This document shows positions 10,501-22,200 of a stretch of DNA of 64,000 nucleotides, one piece after another. The notes under the pieces were generated by a model that searched no databases, had not been told where the DNA came from, and worked only from the letters and a program-made list of their open reading frames with translations. Position 1 is the stretch's first letter; each line of letters opens with the position of its first letter. The stretch lies in NCBI GenBank assembly GCA_028671895.1, contig CM053802.1, forward strand, positions 12,779,631 to 12,843,630, written 5' to 3'. The position numbers were made by a program, and so were the translations under genes. The DNA comes from Oenanthe sinensis. Lineage: Eukaryota; Streptophyta; Magnoliopsida; Apiales; Apiaceae.

Positions 10501-12708
10501 TTGAAGTGGAACCAAAGAGCTGTCCAGGGTTCATTTACAGATGTTCTGTCCCACTGGGTCACATAGACATGCCTCCCTCAGAATTCCGACAATTTATTGA
10601 GACTGTAGCTTCCGAATATCATGGTGATACATATCACCTTATTTCCAAGAATTGCAACCATTTTACTGATGATATGTCCACAAGACTAACTGGCAAAAAC
10701 ATTCCTGGGTGGGTGAATCGGCTTGCAAAGCTAGGTGCGCAGATACTCTCCCACAAATCTTTTATCAGCTTTTTTTTTATTTGCTACTATTACCTTATGT
10801 TTTGTATTATCATAAGTTAATACTTGCGTAAATCTCACCCTCTCCAGATCCTGCTCTTTAGGTGGGATTTACTGGGTATATGTGGTTTTATTGACTTATG
10901 TTTGGTATTTTGTGAGATTGAAAAACACCTTTAAAGTTTTCAATACTAGATTCTCAAGTAAGTGGGAAAAAAATATAGAATAATAATTTCCTTAATCTAA
11001 AATATCTTCAATGTAGTATGGAGACAAAGTTTCTGTTAAATTATGCCCTTTATAATTGCAATCAGAGTATATGAAGTCATTTAATAATGATTCATCAAGT
11101 AAGTTCTGGTAAATTGCAGGTGCTTTTTGTAATTGTTTGCTCCCAGAAAGTCTTCAAGAAACAACTGTAAAACATATGCCCGAGTACCATTCTTGTGCAG
11201 GTTTGTCTTCTTTTCTAATTCTCCTTTACTGTTACTTATTTGTCAGTCAAAATCATCACAAGGCTATGTTTGTTTGAAAAGATCTTATTTCTTGGATAGT
11301 TTATTTAAAGGGGAACCATTATGAATATCATAGAAATGAACTATAAAATATGAACTAAGTTTGGTGTTTAGGATATCTCACCTATTTGTGGGCTAAATAT
11401 AGCAAATATATGCTGTCGTCTATGGATTATCAATCCCATGAAACAAAAATAGCCGAACATGTATAAAACAATTGTTTTAAAAAAGTTCTCCATACTTTTA
11501 ACATAGTATCTGGTGGGTTAAATGTTTTTTTTAAATAGAGCTTGCCACACCAGTTTAGTACTGACTTTTTTATAATATATAATTGAATATCTATATAAGT
11601 AAATTCAGGACAATTATGCGTAGTCCCGGGATATTTAATCCCGAGAAACAAATATAGCCGTACATGTGTATAACAATTGTTCATAGAAAGAAGTTTCTTT
11701 CTCCTTCTTAACAAGAGTCTAGCCCCGCAAATGTTTTTAAAATAGAGCTTGCTTCAACAATCTAGCTATGTTACTCCGACTCTTCTCTTTAGGTTGCCGT
11801 ACCCGTGTCGGACACTCGGACACGACACTTATTTCGTGTCGGATCCTTTGACTAAAATGTGGACACTTTGACCAATTTAAAGATCAAATATGAGTCAAAC
11901 TTACGATTCAAAATAAATATGTGAGAATAAAGAAAGAAGCAAGAATGAGATAAGGTTGGAGACGATGCCTAATTTGCAAAGTCCGGTACAATATCATGTT
12001 TAATTTGAATTCTATTGTTACTTTTTGTTAAGATGTCTAACTTATCGTACTTGTTATTAATATATTATGACGTGTCCCCGTACCCGTGTCTAAAAATAGG
12101 ACAGTGTCCCCGTGTCCCCAATTTTCAGAGTTTCCAAGTCCGACACACGGATATGTGTCGTGTCCGACACTCCGTACCCGAGTCAAAGTAACATAGCAAT
12201 CTAGTACATTTTTATATAATTTAAAATTTAACCTTCTACACCCTCTCATATATAGGATGATTTAGAAATAGGCAACATTTTCTTATTATATGTTTTCTGT
12301 TTTCTATGCATTGTTAATGTTTTATTCTTTGATTACCCTTACTCTCTCTCATCGATTATTACATGTTAAACACAGTGCTCATGTAATATGTATAGTTTTG
12401 AAGGGTAAATGTAAACTAAGTTCTAATAAATACAAATATGTTATAATTATTGGTCACAATCTAATATGAATATATGGTGATGACCAAAGACGTTACACTA
12501 ATTATGTATAGAATATTGTATACAAATTGATGATATGCTTGTAACATTTGTTTATTTTTCCGTAGACGAAGATGTGAGTGGGTCTCCCTCAATCAACACG
12601 TCCCAGGAATTAACCGAAAGTGAAGATTCAGATGAAGACAATAAGCACTTGTTGTCACCGTTATCAAGAAACGGAGAAGTAGCATTTATTAAAGAGGTCC
12701 AGAGGTAA
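7576..12708 (+). CDS. deSI-like PPPDE-domain isopeptidase
   Basis: The coding join is 7576-7714, 10447-10734, 11120-11200 and 12566-12708 (651 nt, 216 aa); every junction is GT-AG and phases agree. Residues about 18-143 form the PPPDE (deSI) domain: VILNVYDLTP, then the catalytic His42 in GIFHSGIEVYG, the GFGAHEYP and GVFEVEP segments, and the catalytic Cys116 in SKNCNHFTDD. The tail (about 169-216) is acidic and Ser-rich. Family members are thiol isopeptidases that remove SUMO or ubiquitin from substrates. Both catalytic residues are present, so this copy should be active. Intron 1 is 2.7 kb and carries a transposon; intron 3 carries a second. A degraded duplicate lies immediately downstream. 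Exact substrate cannot be told from sequence. Confidence 0.9.
9072..9832. mobile_element. Fold-back, Mutator-like non-autonomous element
   Basis: The element has long inverted ends of about 240 bp, starting GGCTTAAATAC and ending ATTCAAGCC. It is flanked by a perfect 9-bp direct repeat (TTTTTTTTA at 9063-9071 and 9833-9841). Nine-base target duplications are typical of Mutator-like elements. The arms contain tandem copies of an AGTAAATTTAACCCTATG-type motif. No transposase reading frame fits inside 761 bp. It sits in intron 1 of the deSI gene. The T-rich target makes the duplication a little less certain. Confidence 0.75.
11766..12196. mobile_element. hAT-type MITE (CTATGTTAC ends) in deSI intron 3
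   Basis: The element starts CTATGTTACTC and ends GTAACATAG, with inverted subterminal blocks of CCGTGTCGGACAC type. An 8-bp target duplication CAATCTAG lies at 11758-11765 and 12197-12204. The duplicated gene copy preserves the empty site near 17540-17552 (CAATCTAG once), which proves insertion. The 8-bp duplication and the end sequence match a widespread plant hAT MITE family. No transposase is encoded. Confidence 0.9.
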
Positions 12709-13890
12709 AGACTCTAAGTTGTTCGTTATGCAAGAGGAAAATATGTCATTTGTTGAAATTATTCCATTTGCCTATGGTGTGCATTTGCAAACTATTGTTG
12801 GAGCAAATAGATATCTTCACTTCATTGCTAGGGGTGGTTGTATTTGAATTTATTGTAACGCGTTGTTCTACGATTCCTTCTGGTCTTTCTCTTTTATCTG
12901 TTTAATCTGTATAATTTAGAAACATGTAAAGTGGTAAATCTTAAGATTGATTTCTAGCTGATGCTCACCACTCACCAGGTGTGCTTTATATTTTCCAATC
13001 TTAAGTGCATTTCTCTGGAATTGGTAGTTATGCTTATGTACTTATGGCTCATCATGTATTACTGTTGTGTTTTTAGACTGTAATCAACTTGAATCAGAGG
13101 CCAGTTAAGCAATCATGCGTAGTAATATTATTTGAATACATACAATTTCTGAATAAATTGTAGTTTATTTTGTAAAAGAAAAGATTTGGGGACTTGCATC
13201 AGTCATTTTATAACAAAAAGTGTATAATCTATATGTTTTAACATTATATAAGAAAGAATAATATTATAATTACAAGCTAAAGTTGTATGAATTTTTTCAA
13301 CCATTATCTTTGATCACAAAATTTACATTTGCAGTTAGAAAAATACCTTAATTATAAAACTTGTTAATTGGTTGACCAAATTATTTATTTGTTAACAGTT
13401 ATTTATTTCCTGTCAAATATTTTCATTTTCTAATTTTTATTATTGCATTTTGATGACCTCATATCATTTTTGTGCACAAAAATGACTCTTTTATATATGT
13501 GTGTGTGGGCGCGCGCGCGCCAGTATTAAATTAACTTGAGTTAATTTTTTTCTTATATATGAGATTTAAGCAAAAAATAATAATTTGATTAACAAATTGC
13601 AAGTTTTATAATTGAGCTATTTTTATGTAAAAAAATTATTGTTTAGACCATCAAAATGTAATTATGACTTTTTAATTAGAATATTTTATAGGAAAAATTC
13701 ACCCAAGCTATTATTGCATATTCAGTATTATTAACTAGAAAAATTAAATTTTTACATATTACTGAAAATACATATTCGTATTTTAACCCGTTATTTCGCG
13801 AATGTTTAAAATCCGTTACAAAACTCGTTCACCCTTGAGAGACAAACAATGGTTGTCTCATATTTTCATTCAACAACACATATAAGACTC
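12709..13890. other. Region between the two deSI copies, with a fold-back A/T element
   Basis: The first 620 bp are downstream sequence shared with the second copy (compare 18240-18780). From about 13335 to 13640 the two sides form imperfect inverted arms, each containing AATTATAAAACTTG or its complement, around a GTGTGTG/GCGCGCG simple repeat at 13500-13521. This is probably a small A/T-rich fold-back transposon. No gene seen. Confidence 0.5.
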
Positions 13891-15330
13891 TACAAATACA
13901 CACATCAGATGGGGTTAGAGGGTTGTAGTGGTGATTCAAGCAGCAACAGCAATGAGACACAAGTTATATTGAAGAGCCCGTTACTAGCTGTTGCAAAACC
14001 TTAGGCTGTTAGGTGTTTGGGGTTAACATAGAAAAAATTATGCAAACCAATCCATTAGGTTGGGACAAGATTAAAATTTATAATTGATTTGAGTTAAAAC
14101 CTATATTGTCTAGGGCTTTCAATTCCTAGTTTTTCTGTTCTTGCAATACTTTGCTTAAGAATTTGAAAATAGATATCTCCATAGACGGTACATCGGTTAT
14201 ATACACAAGAGGATGTTTGTAGGCAGTTGCTAATTGCTAGGGATCAAAATAAAATACCTATACCAGGATTTTTCTGCTGACTTAACCTCGTCATATTTTT
14301 CAAATTTGCTTGGTGCTACTGTGGCTAGAGTAGTCTGTAACATCTCCACTATAATCTTAAAGAAATATGAATATTTATTAAATGAGTTTCCACTTGCTGT
14401 TAAATTATTATATGCAATTTAGTGAAGTAGACATCTTCCTTGGTTTTGACATGTGATTGATATGTTCTGTGTGTCTCTTTCCTTTGTGAAAATTTCTAAA
14501 CCAGAGTTTCATAATGCAACTGCTTTGACTAGAATGTGAGCACAAAACCTTCCTCTCTTTTTTTTGAAGAGGAGCAGTAAACATATTTGACAAACTTTGC
14601 AACATCAGTTTCGGTATCCTGTATCTGGTTTTGTATCTAATCGTTGCTTGTAAATTTTAGTCCATGGTAGGGAATATGGATTTGGAGCTCATGCGTATCC
14701 CATTAGTGGAGTATTCGAAGTGGAACCAAAGAGCTTTTCAAGGTTCATTTACAGATGTTCTGTCCCACTAGGTCGTATAGGCATGCTTCCTTCAGAATTC
14801 CGGCAATTTATTGAGACTGTAGCGTCCGAATATCATGGCAATACATATCACTTTATTTCCAAGAATTGCAACCATTTTACCAATGATATGTCCACAAGAC
14901 TAACTGGCAAAAAGATTCCTGGGTGGGTGAATAGGCTTGCAAAGCTTGGTGCGCAGATACTCCCGCAAATTTTTTATTAGCTTTTTTTATTTGCAACTAT
15001 TAACTTATGTTTTGTATTATCATAAGTTAATAGTTGCGTAAATCTCACCCTCTCCAGATCCTGCTCTTTAGGCGGAATTTACTGGGCATGTGTGGTTTGT
15101 TGACTTATGTTTTGTCTTATGATGAATAAGAGTGATATAAGATTGTTTTGGTTAGGAAACCACTTTTAAAATTTTCAATACCAGGTAGATTCTCAAATAA
15201 GAGGAAATAAAAAACTATAGGATAATAATTTTCTTTATCTCGAATATCTTCAATGTAGTTTGTACACAAAGTTTCAGTTAGATTATGCCCTTTATAATTG
15301 CAGTCAGAGTATATGAAGTCACTTGATAAT

Positions 15331-15541
15331 TGGTCTGTCTTAAAATAAGTTCTTTTGGACTTATTTTCGGGTAAAAATTTCATATTTTGATAAATGGTTT
15401 TTATACAAGTATTTAATGTATATTTGAGATTCTATAAGTTGCAAAAAAAAGTTAACTTTTTTCAGAAAAAAGTTAGGAATCTCTAATTTTGTCTTAAAAT
15501 AAGTTGACTTATTCTGGAAAAAAGTTCCCCCAAACACCCCC
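15331..15541. mobile_element. Short insertion, probable MITE, in the deSI pseudogene
   Basis: Comparison with the intact copy (about 11080-11105) shows about 211 extra bases between GATAAT and AATGTTTCATT. The insert contains TCTTAAAATAAGTT at 15338-15351 and again at 15491-15504, and ends CCCCCAAACACCCCC. Flanking AAT may be a 3-bp target duplication. Class not certain. Confidence 0.6.
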
Positions 15542-15720
15542 AATGTTTCATTGGCTAAGTTCTGGTAAATTGCAGGTGCTGTTTGCAGTTGTTTGTTCCC
15601 AGAAAGTCTTCCAGAAACAACTGTAAAACGTATACCCGAGTACCATTATTTTTCAGGTTTGTCTGCTTTTCTAATTCTTCTTTTCTGTTTACTTATTTGT
15701 CGGTCAAAATCATCACAAGG

Positions 15721-15964
15721 TGTAACACCCCAATCTCACATCGAGTAGATTGAAATAATTTGTTCAGTATATAATTAAAAGTACTACTACTAAGTGCACC
15801 AACTAATCATTGATTTTTTGGGGCTTGTGGTGGGCTTGTGGATTACCCAAGTTGTTGCATTTGGGCCAGTTTACTTTGACTTATTTCGGATTCGGAAGTC
15901 GGGACTTGACCCGATTTTCGAAAAAGATTCGGAATTTGACCCGGGTCGTGATTGGGGTGTTACA
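15721..15964. mobile_element. 244-bp insertion with TGTAACACCCC ends (solo LTR or MITE)
   Basis: The insert begins TGTAACACCCCAATC and ends in the exact complement GATTGGGGTGTTACA, with a 5-bp target duplication CAAGG (15716-15720 and 15965-15969). The intact gene copy has the empty site near 11253-11262. TG...CA ends and a 5-bp duplication suit a solo LTR of a small retrotransposon; the 15-bp inverted ends also suit a MITE. It encodes nothing recognisable. Confidence 0.85.
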
Positions 15965-16170
15965 CAAGGCTATTTCTGTTTGCAAAGATCTTATTATTTG
16001 GATAGTTGAAGGGAACCATAATGAATTTCATTGAAATGAACTATAAAATATGAATTAAGTTTGGTGCTTAGGATATCTCACCTTTTCATGGGTTAAATAT
16101 AGTATAAATTTAGGACAGATATGCCGTCATCTAGGAATTATCAATCCCATGAAACAAAAATAGCCGTATG

Positions 16171-16582
16171 TAGGGCTGTCAAAAAAATCTGATATTCGTC
16201 CGAAATATCTGTATTCGTATACAGAAAAAAGCGGATATTATCCGTATCCGGAAGAAACCGGATATTATCCGTATCCGAATCCGAAGATTCCGGATACAGA
16301 TAGGGATATAGGCACATCCGTATCCGAAAATATCCGTATCCGAAATTAATTATATATAATATATATAAATATATATTTTTAATATATATAATATATAATT
16401 ATATATTTTTAAACTCATTTATAGTTATAAGCCCATTTATATATTTTTATATATACATTTATAGTTATAAACCCATTAAATTTGATTCAATTATATTTTT
16501 TAATTTGCTCAACTCTAATGTCTATTTTAATTTAATAATTTAATATATACACTACACATGGTTATACTTTAAAATATATATT

Positions 16583-16632
<50 letters not shown>

Positions 16633-17163
16633 TTATATTTCTATAGTATTTTATGCATTTTAAATCGTATCACATATATCACATAAATAATATATATATA
16701 TATACAATTTAAAATTTATTCTATTAGTTTTGTAGTGTGTATATATATTCATTAAATAATATATTTATACAAATTTTATATAATTGTAAAAATATTATAG
16801 ACATATATAAAAATATCATTTGAGTTTAATATTATTAAGATAACAAAATTAGATTGAAAAGATAAATAAAAATTAATTTTTTAAAAAATAAAATAGGCTT
16901 AAATCCCTTTAACTCTTAACTCAATTAAAAAAAATTAAATTTTTAATTTTTTTTTTTGCAATTTTTTTTAAATTTTTAATATAAATTTAAAAAATTTATT
17001 AAAAATCGGATCCGGATATTATCCGTATCCGGATAGTATCCGTCGGATTCGGATATTAACCTTTAAAATTTTTCGGATTCAGATACGGATACAGATACGG
17101 ATTTTCGGATTCGGATACGGATATTGACAGATCCGTATCCGAATTATCCGGTTTACAGCCCTA
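16171..17163. mobile_element. hAT-type non-autonomous transposon with TATCCG/CGGATA subterminal arrays
   Basis: The ends are TAGGGCTGT and its near complement ACAGCCCTA, flanked by an 8-bp duplication GCCGTATG (16163-16170 and 17164-17171). The intact gene copy shows the uninterrupted site near 11450-11466. Both subterminal regions (about 16195-16345 and 17005-17150) are packed with alternating GGATAT/ATCCG and CGGATA/TATCCG units in both orientations, as in hAT transposase-binding arrays. The core is almost pure A/T, including a (TA)n tract at about 16589-16629. No transposase frame is present. Confidence 0.9.
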
Positions 17164-18268
17164 GCCGTATGTATAAAACAATTGTTTTAAAAAAAGTTCT
17201 CCATACTTATTAAATATTAACATAGTATTTAGTGGGTTAAATGTTTTTTAAAATAGAGCTAATTTCTATCTACTTTTAAACATTGTATCTAGTCGGTTAA
17301 ATGTTTTTTAAAATAGAACTTGCCACACCAATTAGTACTGACTTTTTTATACTATATAATTTAATATCTATATAAATAAATTAAGGACAATTATGCATAA
17401 TCCTGAAATTTTTTACTCTCATAAAACAAACATACCTGTACGTGTGTGTAACAATTGTTCATGAAGTTTCTTTTCCGCGCTTAATATAGAATCTATCCCC
17501 GCAAATGTTTTAAAATAGAGCTTACTTCGACAAGTCAACAATCTAGTACATTTTTACGCCATTTAAAATTTAACTTTGGTTCCTCTCATACATATATAGG
17601 ACGATTTATAAAAAGGCAACATTTTCTAATTATATGTTCTATGTTTTCTATGCATTTTTTAATGTTTTATTCTTTAATTACCCTTGTTCCTTCGTACATA
17701 TTATAATGGAAGCATAAATGATGTCAAGAATCGAAATCGATTTGCTTTATAAAAAAAAAAATCAATAAACTTATATGAAATGGTTCAACCAATAATCTTG
17801 ATTGTAAAATATCATTGAGAAGTAAGAATCCGCGTTAATAAAGGATTTTCTATGATTATTTCTAGTATGAAATGAGTCAACCAACTACCTTAGTATCTTA
17901 TCGAATACAACGCTCAGGTAAATAAGTTTAATTTTAAAAGGTAAAATGCAATATATATATATATAGAGTCATCAAACGTCTTTTATTAAAAAACCTTGGG
18001 AGTATGTTATAATCATTCGTCACAATCAAGTATGAAGGTATGGTGTGCGACCAAAGATTTTACACTAATTATGTATGGAATATGGTATACAAATGGATGA
18101 TATGCTGGTTACATTTGTTTATTTTATTTAGATGAAGATGTGAGCGAGTCTCCCTCAATTAACACGTGCCAAGAATTAACCAAGAGTGAAGATTTAGATA
18201 AAGACAACAAGCCCTTGTTGTCACTTGGTGTGCGTTTGCCAACTATTGTTGGAGCAAATAGCAAATAG

Positions 18269-19202
18269 GAATTTATTGTATCACGTTGTCCTACGATTTC
18301 TTCTGGTCTCTCTTTTATCTGTTTATTCTGTATAATTAATCTAGAAACATGTGTAGTAGTAAGTCTTAAGATTGATTTCTAGCCTCTAGGTAATGCTCAT
18401 AAGGGGTGATTTATATTTTGCAGTTTAACGTTCCTTCTAGAATGAGTGGTTATTAGTATGTACTTATGGCTCATCAAGTGTTACTTTTATGTTTTTAGAC
18501 CGCAATCAACTTGAAACAGAGGCCAGTTTAGAAATCATGAGTAGTAAGTAAATATTATTTGAATACATACAATTTCTAAACAAAGTGTAGTGTTTTCTTT
18601 TCTTTTTCTTTTTTGTAAAAGAAACGATTTGGGGTTTCGGATCAATCATTTTATAACAAAAAAATGTTTAATCAATACATATTATTAACATTGTATAAAA
18701 AATAATAATATTATAACTACAAGCTAAAAGTTGCATGAAAATAATTTTAACAATCATTTTTCACCATAAAATTTACGAGTAATGGACCAGTTTACACTTT
18801 TTTTTAGAAATCTATGTATCTAAGCACCCATAAAATTTACTACTTTTTCGGCACATAGATAACTGTATCAGATTGGCTTGAATATTTTTACAAACACAAC
18901 CTATTTCCTGGTTTAGTTCACAAAATTGATCATCTTCGCAAAATTAATTAATGTAGTTCTTAATTCATTCGCTAGATGACTACAAATTCACTAGGACCGA
19001 CTCATATTAACATGGACCGTTCATAGTTGCATGTGAATCAATTGAAATTTAAAAATATAGTTACATTTGAAATATGACGTCATTACTTTATATTCAGTAT
19101 AGATGAAACATAAAGATAACAACTGGATAGGCACTCTTAAATCCACCCCCTGCTTCTGACGTGGTGGTTTAAAAGAAAAGTTGAAGTCCATAGCCTAGTA
19201 AA
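18269..19202. other. Intergenic between deSI pseudogene and hydrolase gene
   Basis: Up to about 18780 the sequence still matches the region downstream of the intact deSI gene (12770-13330), so the tandem duplication reaches that far. The remainder has no coding or repeat signal that I can support. Confidence 0.5.
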
Positions 19203-22200
19203 CTAGCCCTCAAGTCCTAATTTTGAGGTTAACCAAGCGCAAAGGTCATCCATCTCTTCAGGGATTGTATAATGCCCAAGTCTGCATGGCAAATAAATGC
19301 TGTCAAGACATTTCATTCGCTCGATGTTTACAGAATAAAAGAGAGAGATCAAATTATCAGCATAAAAGATAATATTATTTTTCTTCTCTCATCAGGCCTT
19401 CTGTTTCAAATGCGGTACCATCGACTGTGTCAATATAGCATATAAATTATCATGTATCATATTTTGTATAAGGTTTCATATTATTTTACATATATATACA
19501 TCTATCACATATATGATACTCCTATTTTGTGATATTTGTCGTTTGATTTCTCTACACACATTTCAAAGTATTTTGACTGCATAGTTAGAATTATTACTTT
19601 CAAATTGTTTAATATGAATTGATTTTTTTAGAAAAATAATAATAACAGTATAACTATGTGGTCAAAGCGCCTAGAAATATGTGCAGAAAAATCAAACGAC
19701 AAGTATTGCGAAACAGGAGTTTTCTAGTATGTTTCTGAACCAGAAAAAATCTCTAACAGATTTAACTTACATAATAACGACAAACAAATATATCTTTACT
19801 TACGCAGTGTAGGCTTTAAATGTGCAATCTTGAAAGCCACTTGATCTTAATTGTTGTGAAGACATCTCGCCAAATTTAAACCGAACTACCTCATCAGCTG
19901 CATCAAAAGTAAACCAGAATCGTAGCTTGTAATACCGAATTAGGTAGACACCGGTAGCAAAATAATGACAAACTGACCACATTGGTTTAATTTTATTTTT
20001 TTTTAAAAGGCGAAGACTGAAGTTAAAATTATCTTCCGTGATTTGACTACAAGTATTATTTAACTGTTTAATGTAATTTTCAGACACTGCTCAAACATGT
20101 AATTAGAAATGAAATATAATACTCCAAAATTTTCAACATTTAAAAATAAGCATCTTGTCCAATGGAAAGATAAAAGGCATTCACCATGCTAGGCCCCCTA
20201 TTAATACTATTCTAAAAATTATATGAATGAAGAATTAGGAAACAAAACAGAACCAGAACAAGTATTTAAACCGAAATAGTTAAAAATATGACCCATTGAT
20301 TAATAATTCATCATATATTATCGCATTTCAATTACAAGGTGGAAGCATATATAATGCCTTCATGAAGAGGCTCTCCAACTAGATGAAATTAATAATTCCA
20401 ATTTTTCGCTCACCCAAAAAAAGGCAGCGAGAGAAAAGGAGAGAAGAGGAAGTAATTATCCAACAGGGTGATCAAACTAATTTAGCTCTACAATACAATT
20501 TTTTCTTAATAAAAAGTAGATAAATACCACAAATTTACAAATTTTTCTGCTTATTTTGAAAAGAACGGTTATTCAGGACAAATTTAGAAGTACATAGATA
20601 CAGAAGAAACAAGAGTATAATTTTGAAGAGTATTTACATCACAAGTACGTCAGAACTCAGAAATGCAGTTATATACCTCGACCATGACAGAGCAAGATGG
20701 GCAAAGATGCAGCGCGCCTAGCAGCTTCATCCCCATCTACCTTATTATGTAGGTTCCTATATCAGTGCAGCAATGAAAATATATGAATTGAAGTTAGTTA
20801 AAGCATATTGTTAATGACTTGAAAGGATCGTAATGAAGTTCCAACTGGAAAATTAAAATGCAATAATTAAAGAACCCGGACTTTGAACAAGGAAGCCAGC
20901 CACTGAGTCCAACAACTGCACTCAAATCGATAGTGTATGGTTTCCCATTCCCAAATTTTCCTTGAGTATAACAAGTCGCAGAGTATAGGGAGGCTCCTGC
21001 ACCCATACTAAAGCCCCCAACGCCAAGTTTAACTGCAGTATATAAATAAATGACAACAGAAGGAACTCCAGAAGTAATAGTAACTGTTAATATACGAATA
21101 CTCTCACTGTCCCACAAAACAACTATACTTGCAGAGGTGTCCCAAAAAATTGGTACTTTTCTGCTTAATGAATTTAGTACACCCTTCCTTCGAAAATTAG
21201 AATATAATGCTACTTCTTGATCCCGATGCTCGTTTGATTATGAGTTACAATTCAGAGTTCACACTCTCATTCTAAGTGATCAAATTGGTTTAAGTTCACA
21301 AGTCTATTCATTTATAGATGCAAAGAATTGATTTTTTAAAACCTACAAGTTTAAGCTAAGATGTTATTACTAGATTCAAATATATTTGAAAATTTACTGG
21401 CCAACCTTGGCAACACTCATTTGATATTAGACACAGATTAAAATAGAACTAGCACAATACAGCTAGGTAAGCCACGACAAAACTTTTGCAAAAAAGGAAT
21501 TTGCAAAAAAACAGTGCTGCACAATCAAGTTTGACACTGGTAATAATGGTTATAATAAAAGACATCACTGACTAAGTTAGTCTTAAGGATTCCACATTCT
21601 GCCAATACAAAACAATGAATTACAACCCATGTCCCATAGGACTCAAAATTTATCTGGAAACTGAATCAGAGCCTAAGAGATATGAACAGTTTAGGGAGCC
21701 ATAAAGTTTATTGAATAAATTAATGTATATGAGCTCTGGGAGATAACTTACTATCAGCAGGTTCTGTAGACAACAGACTTGCTACATGTGCTGCTGAAGC
21801 ATCCAATCCTTCCAAATCATCCTTGGCGTTTTCTGAAAGCTCATGTACATCGCACCCTAAATATATATTTAACTTCAAATTGTTTATCAAAACTATTTAG
21901 TGAGTTGTTGAAAAGAAAGGGGTGAAGACAATAATGAAGCAGCACAATAAATTCATGCAATTGACTTTGCCTATGTTAGTTTAGACTTCTTTCTTTGAAA
22001 TTTATATAATTTTAATTTGCAGTGATTTACAGTACACATGTTTTATTTTATTCTACAATCCTTGGCGATCTATTTTTAAAACAGATTGAGCTTAAAGATA
22101 AATCTTAAGTCTTAACTCAATGTAAAGATTCAAATCAACATTGGTATCTAATTTTAAGTTCAGTACCATATAAAATGGTTTATTCAGTTTTCAACTAATA

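Larger units (their letters stand above)
13909..18268 (+). pseudogene. Degraded tandem copy of the deSI isopeptidase gene
   Basis: Exon 1 keeps only its first 22 codons (from ATG 13909). A deletion then joins them directly to intron-1 sequence, giving a stop at 14002-14004 and removing the segment with the catalytic His. Exons 2 (14661-14948), 3 (15576-15656) and 4 (18132-18268) keep the same lengths or phases, open frames and AG/GT borders, including the catalytic Cys in SKNCNHFTND. Exon 4 has a second deletion near its end that replaces the last residues with a short new tail ending in TAG at 18266-18268. Without the His half the domain cannot be catalytic. The locus carries three insertions absent from the intact copy. 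It may still be transcribed and spliced. Confidence 0.88.

Noticed and set aside
13500..13521. GTGTGTG/GCGCGCG tract as a Z-DNA-forming regulatory site
   Set aside because: It is short and lies at the tip of a fold-back A/T element far from any start site; a microsatellite is the simpler reading.
15794..16034. Open frames of about 70 residues in the deSI pseudogene
   Set aside because: They lie mostly within the 244-bp transposon insert and run out of it; there is no domain and no homolog in the intact copy.
16589..16629. Long (TA)n tract considered as a separate feature or possible origin
   Set aside because: It is the internal A/T core of the hAT element; simple repeats of this kind are common in these transposons.
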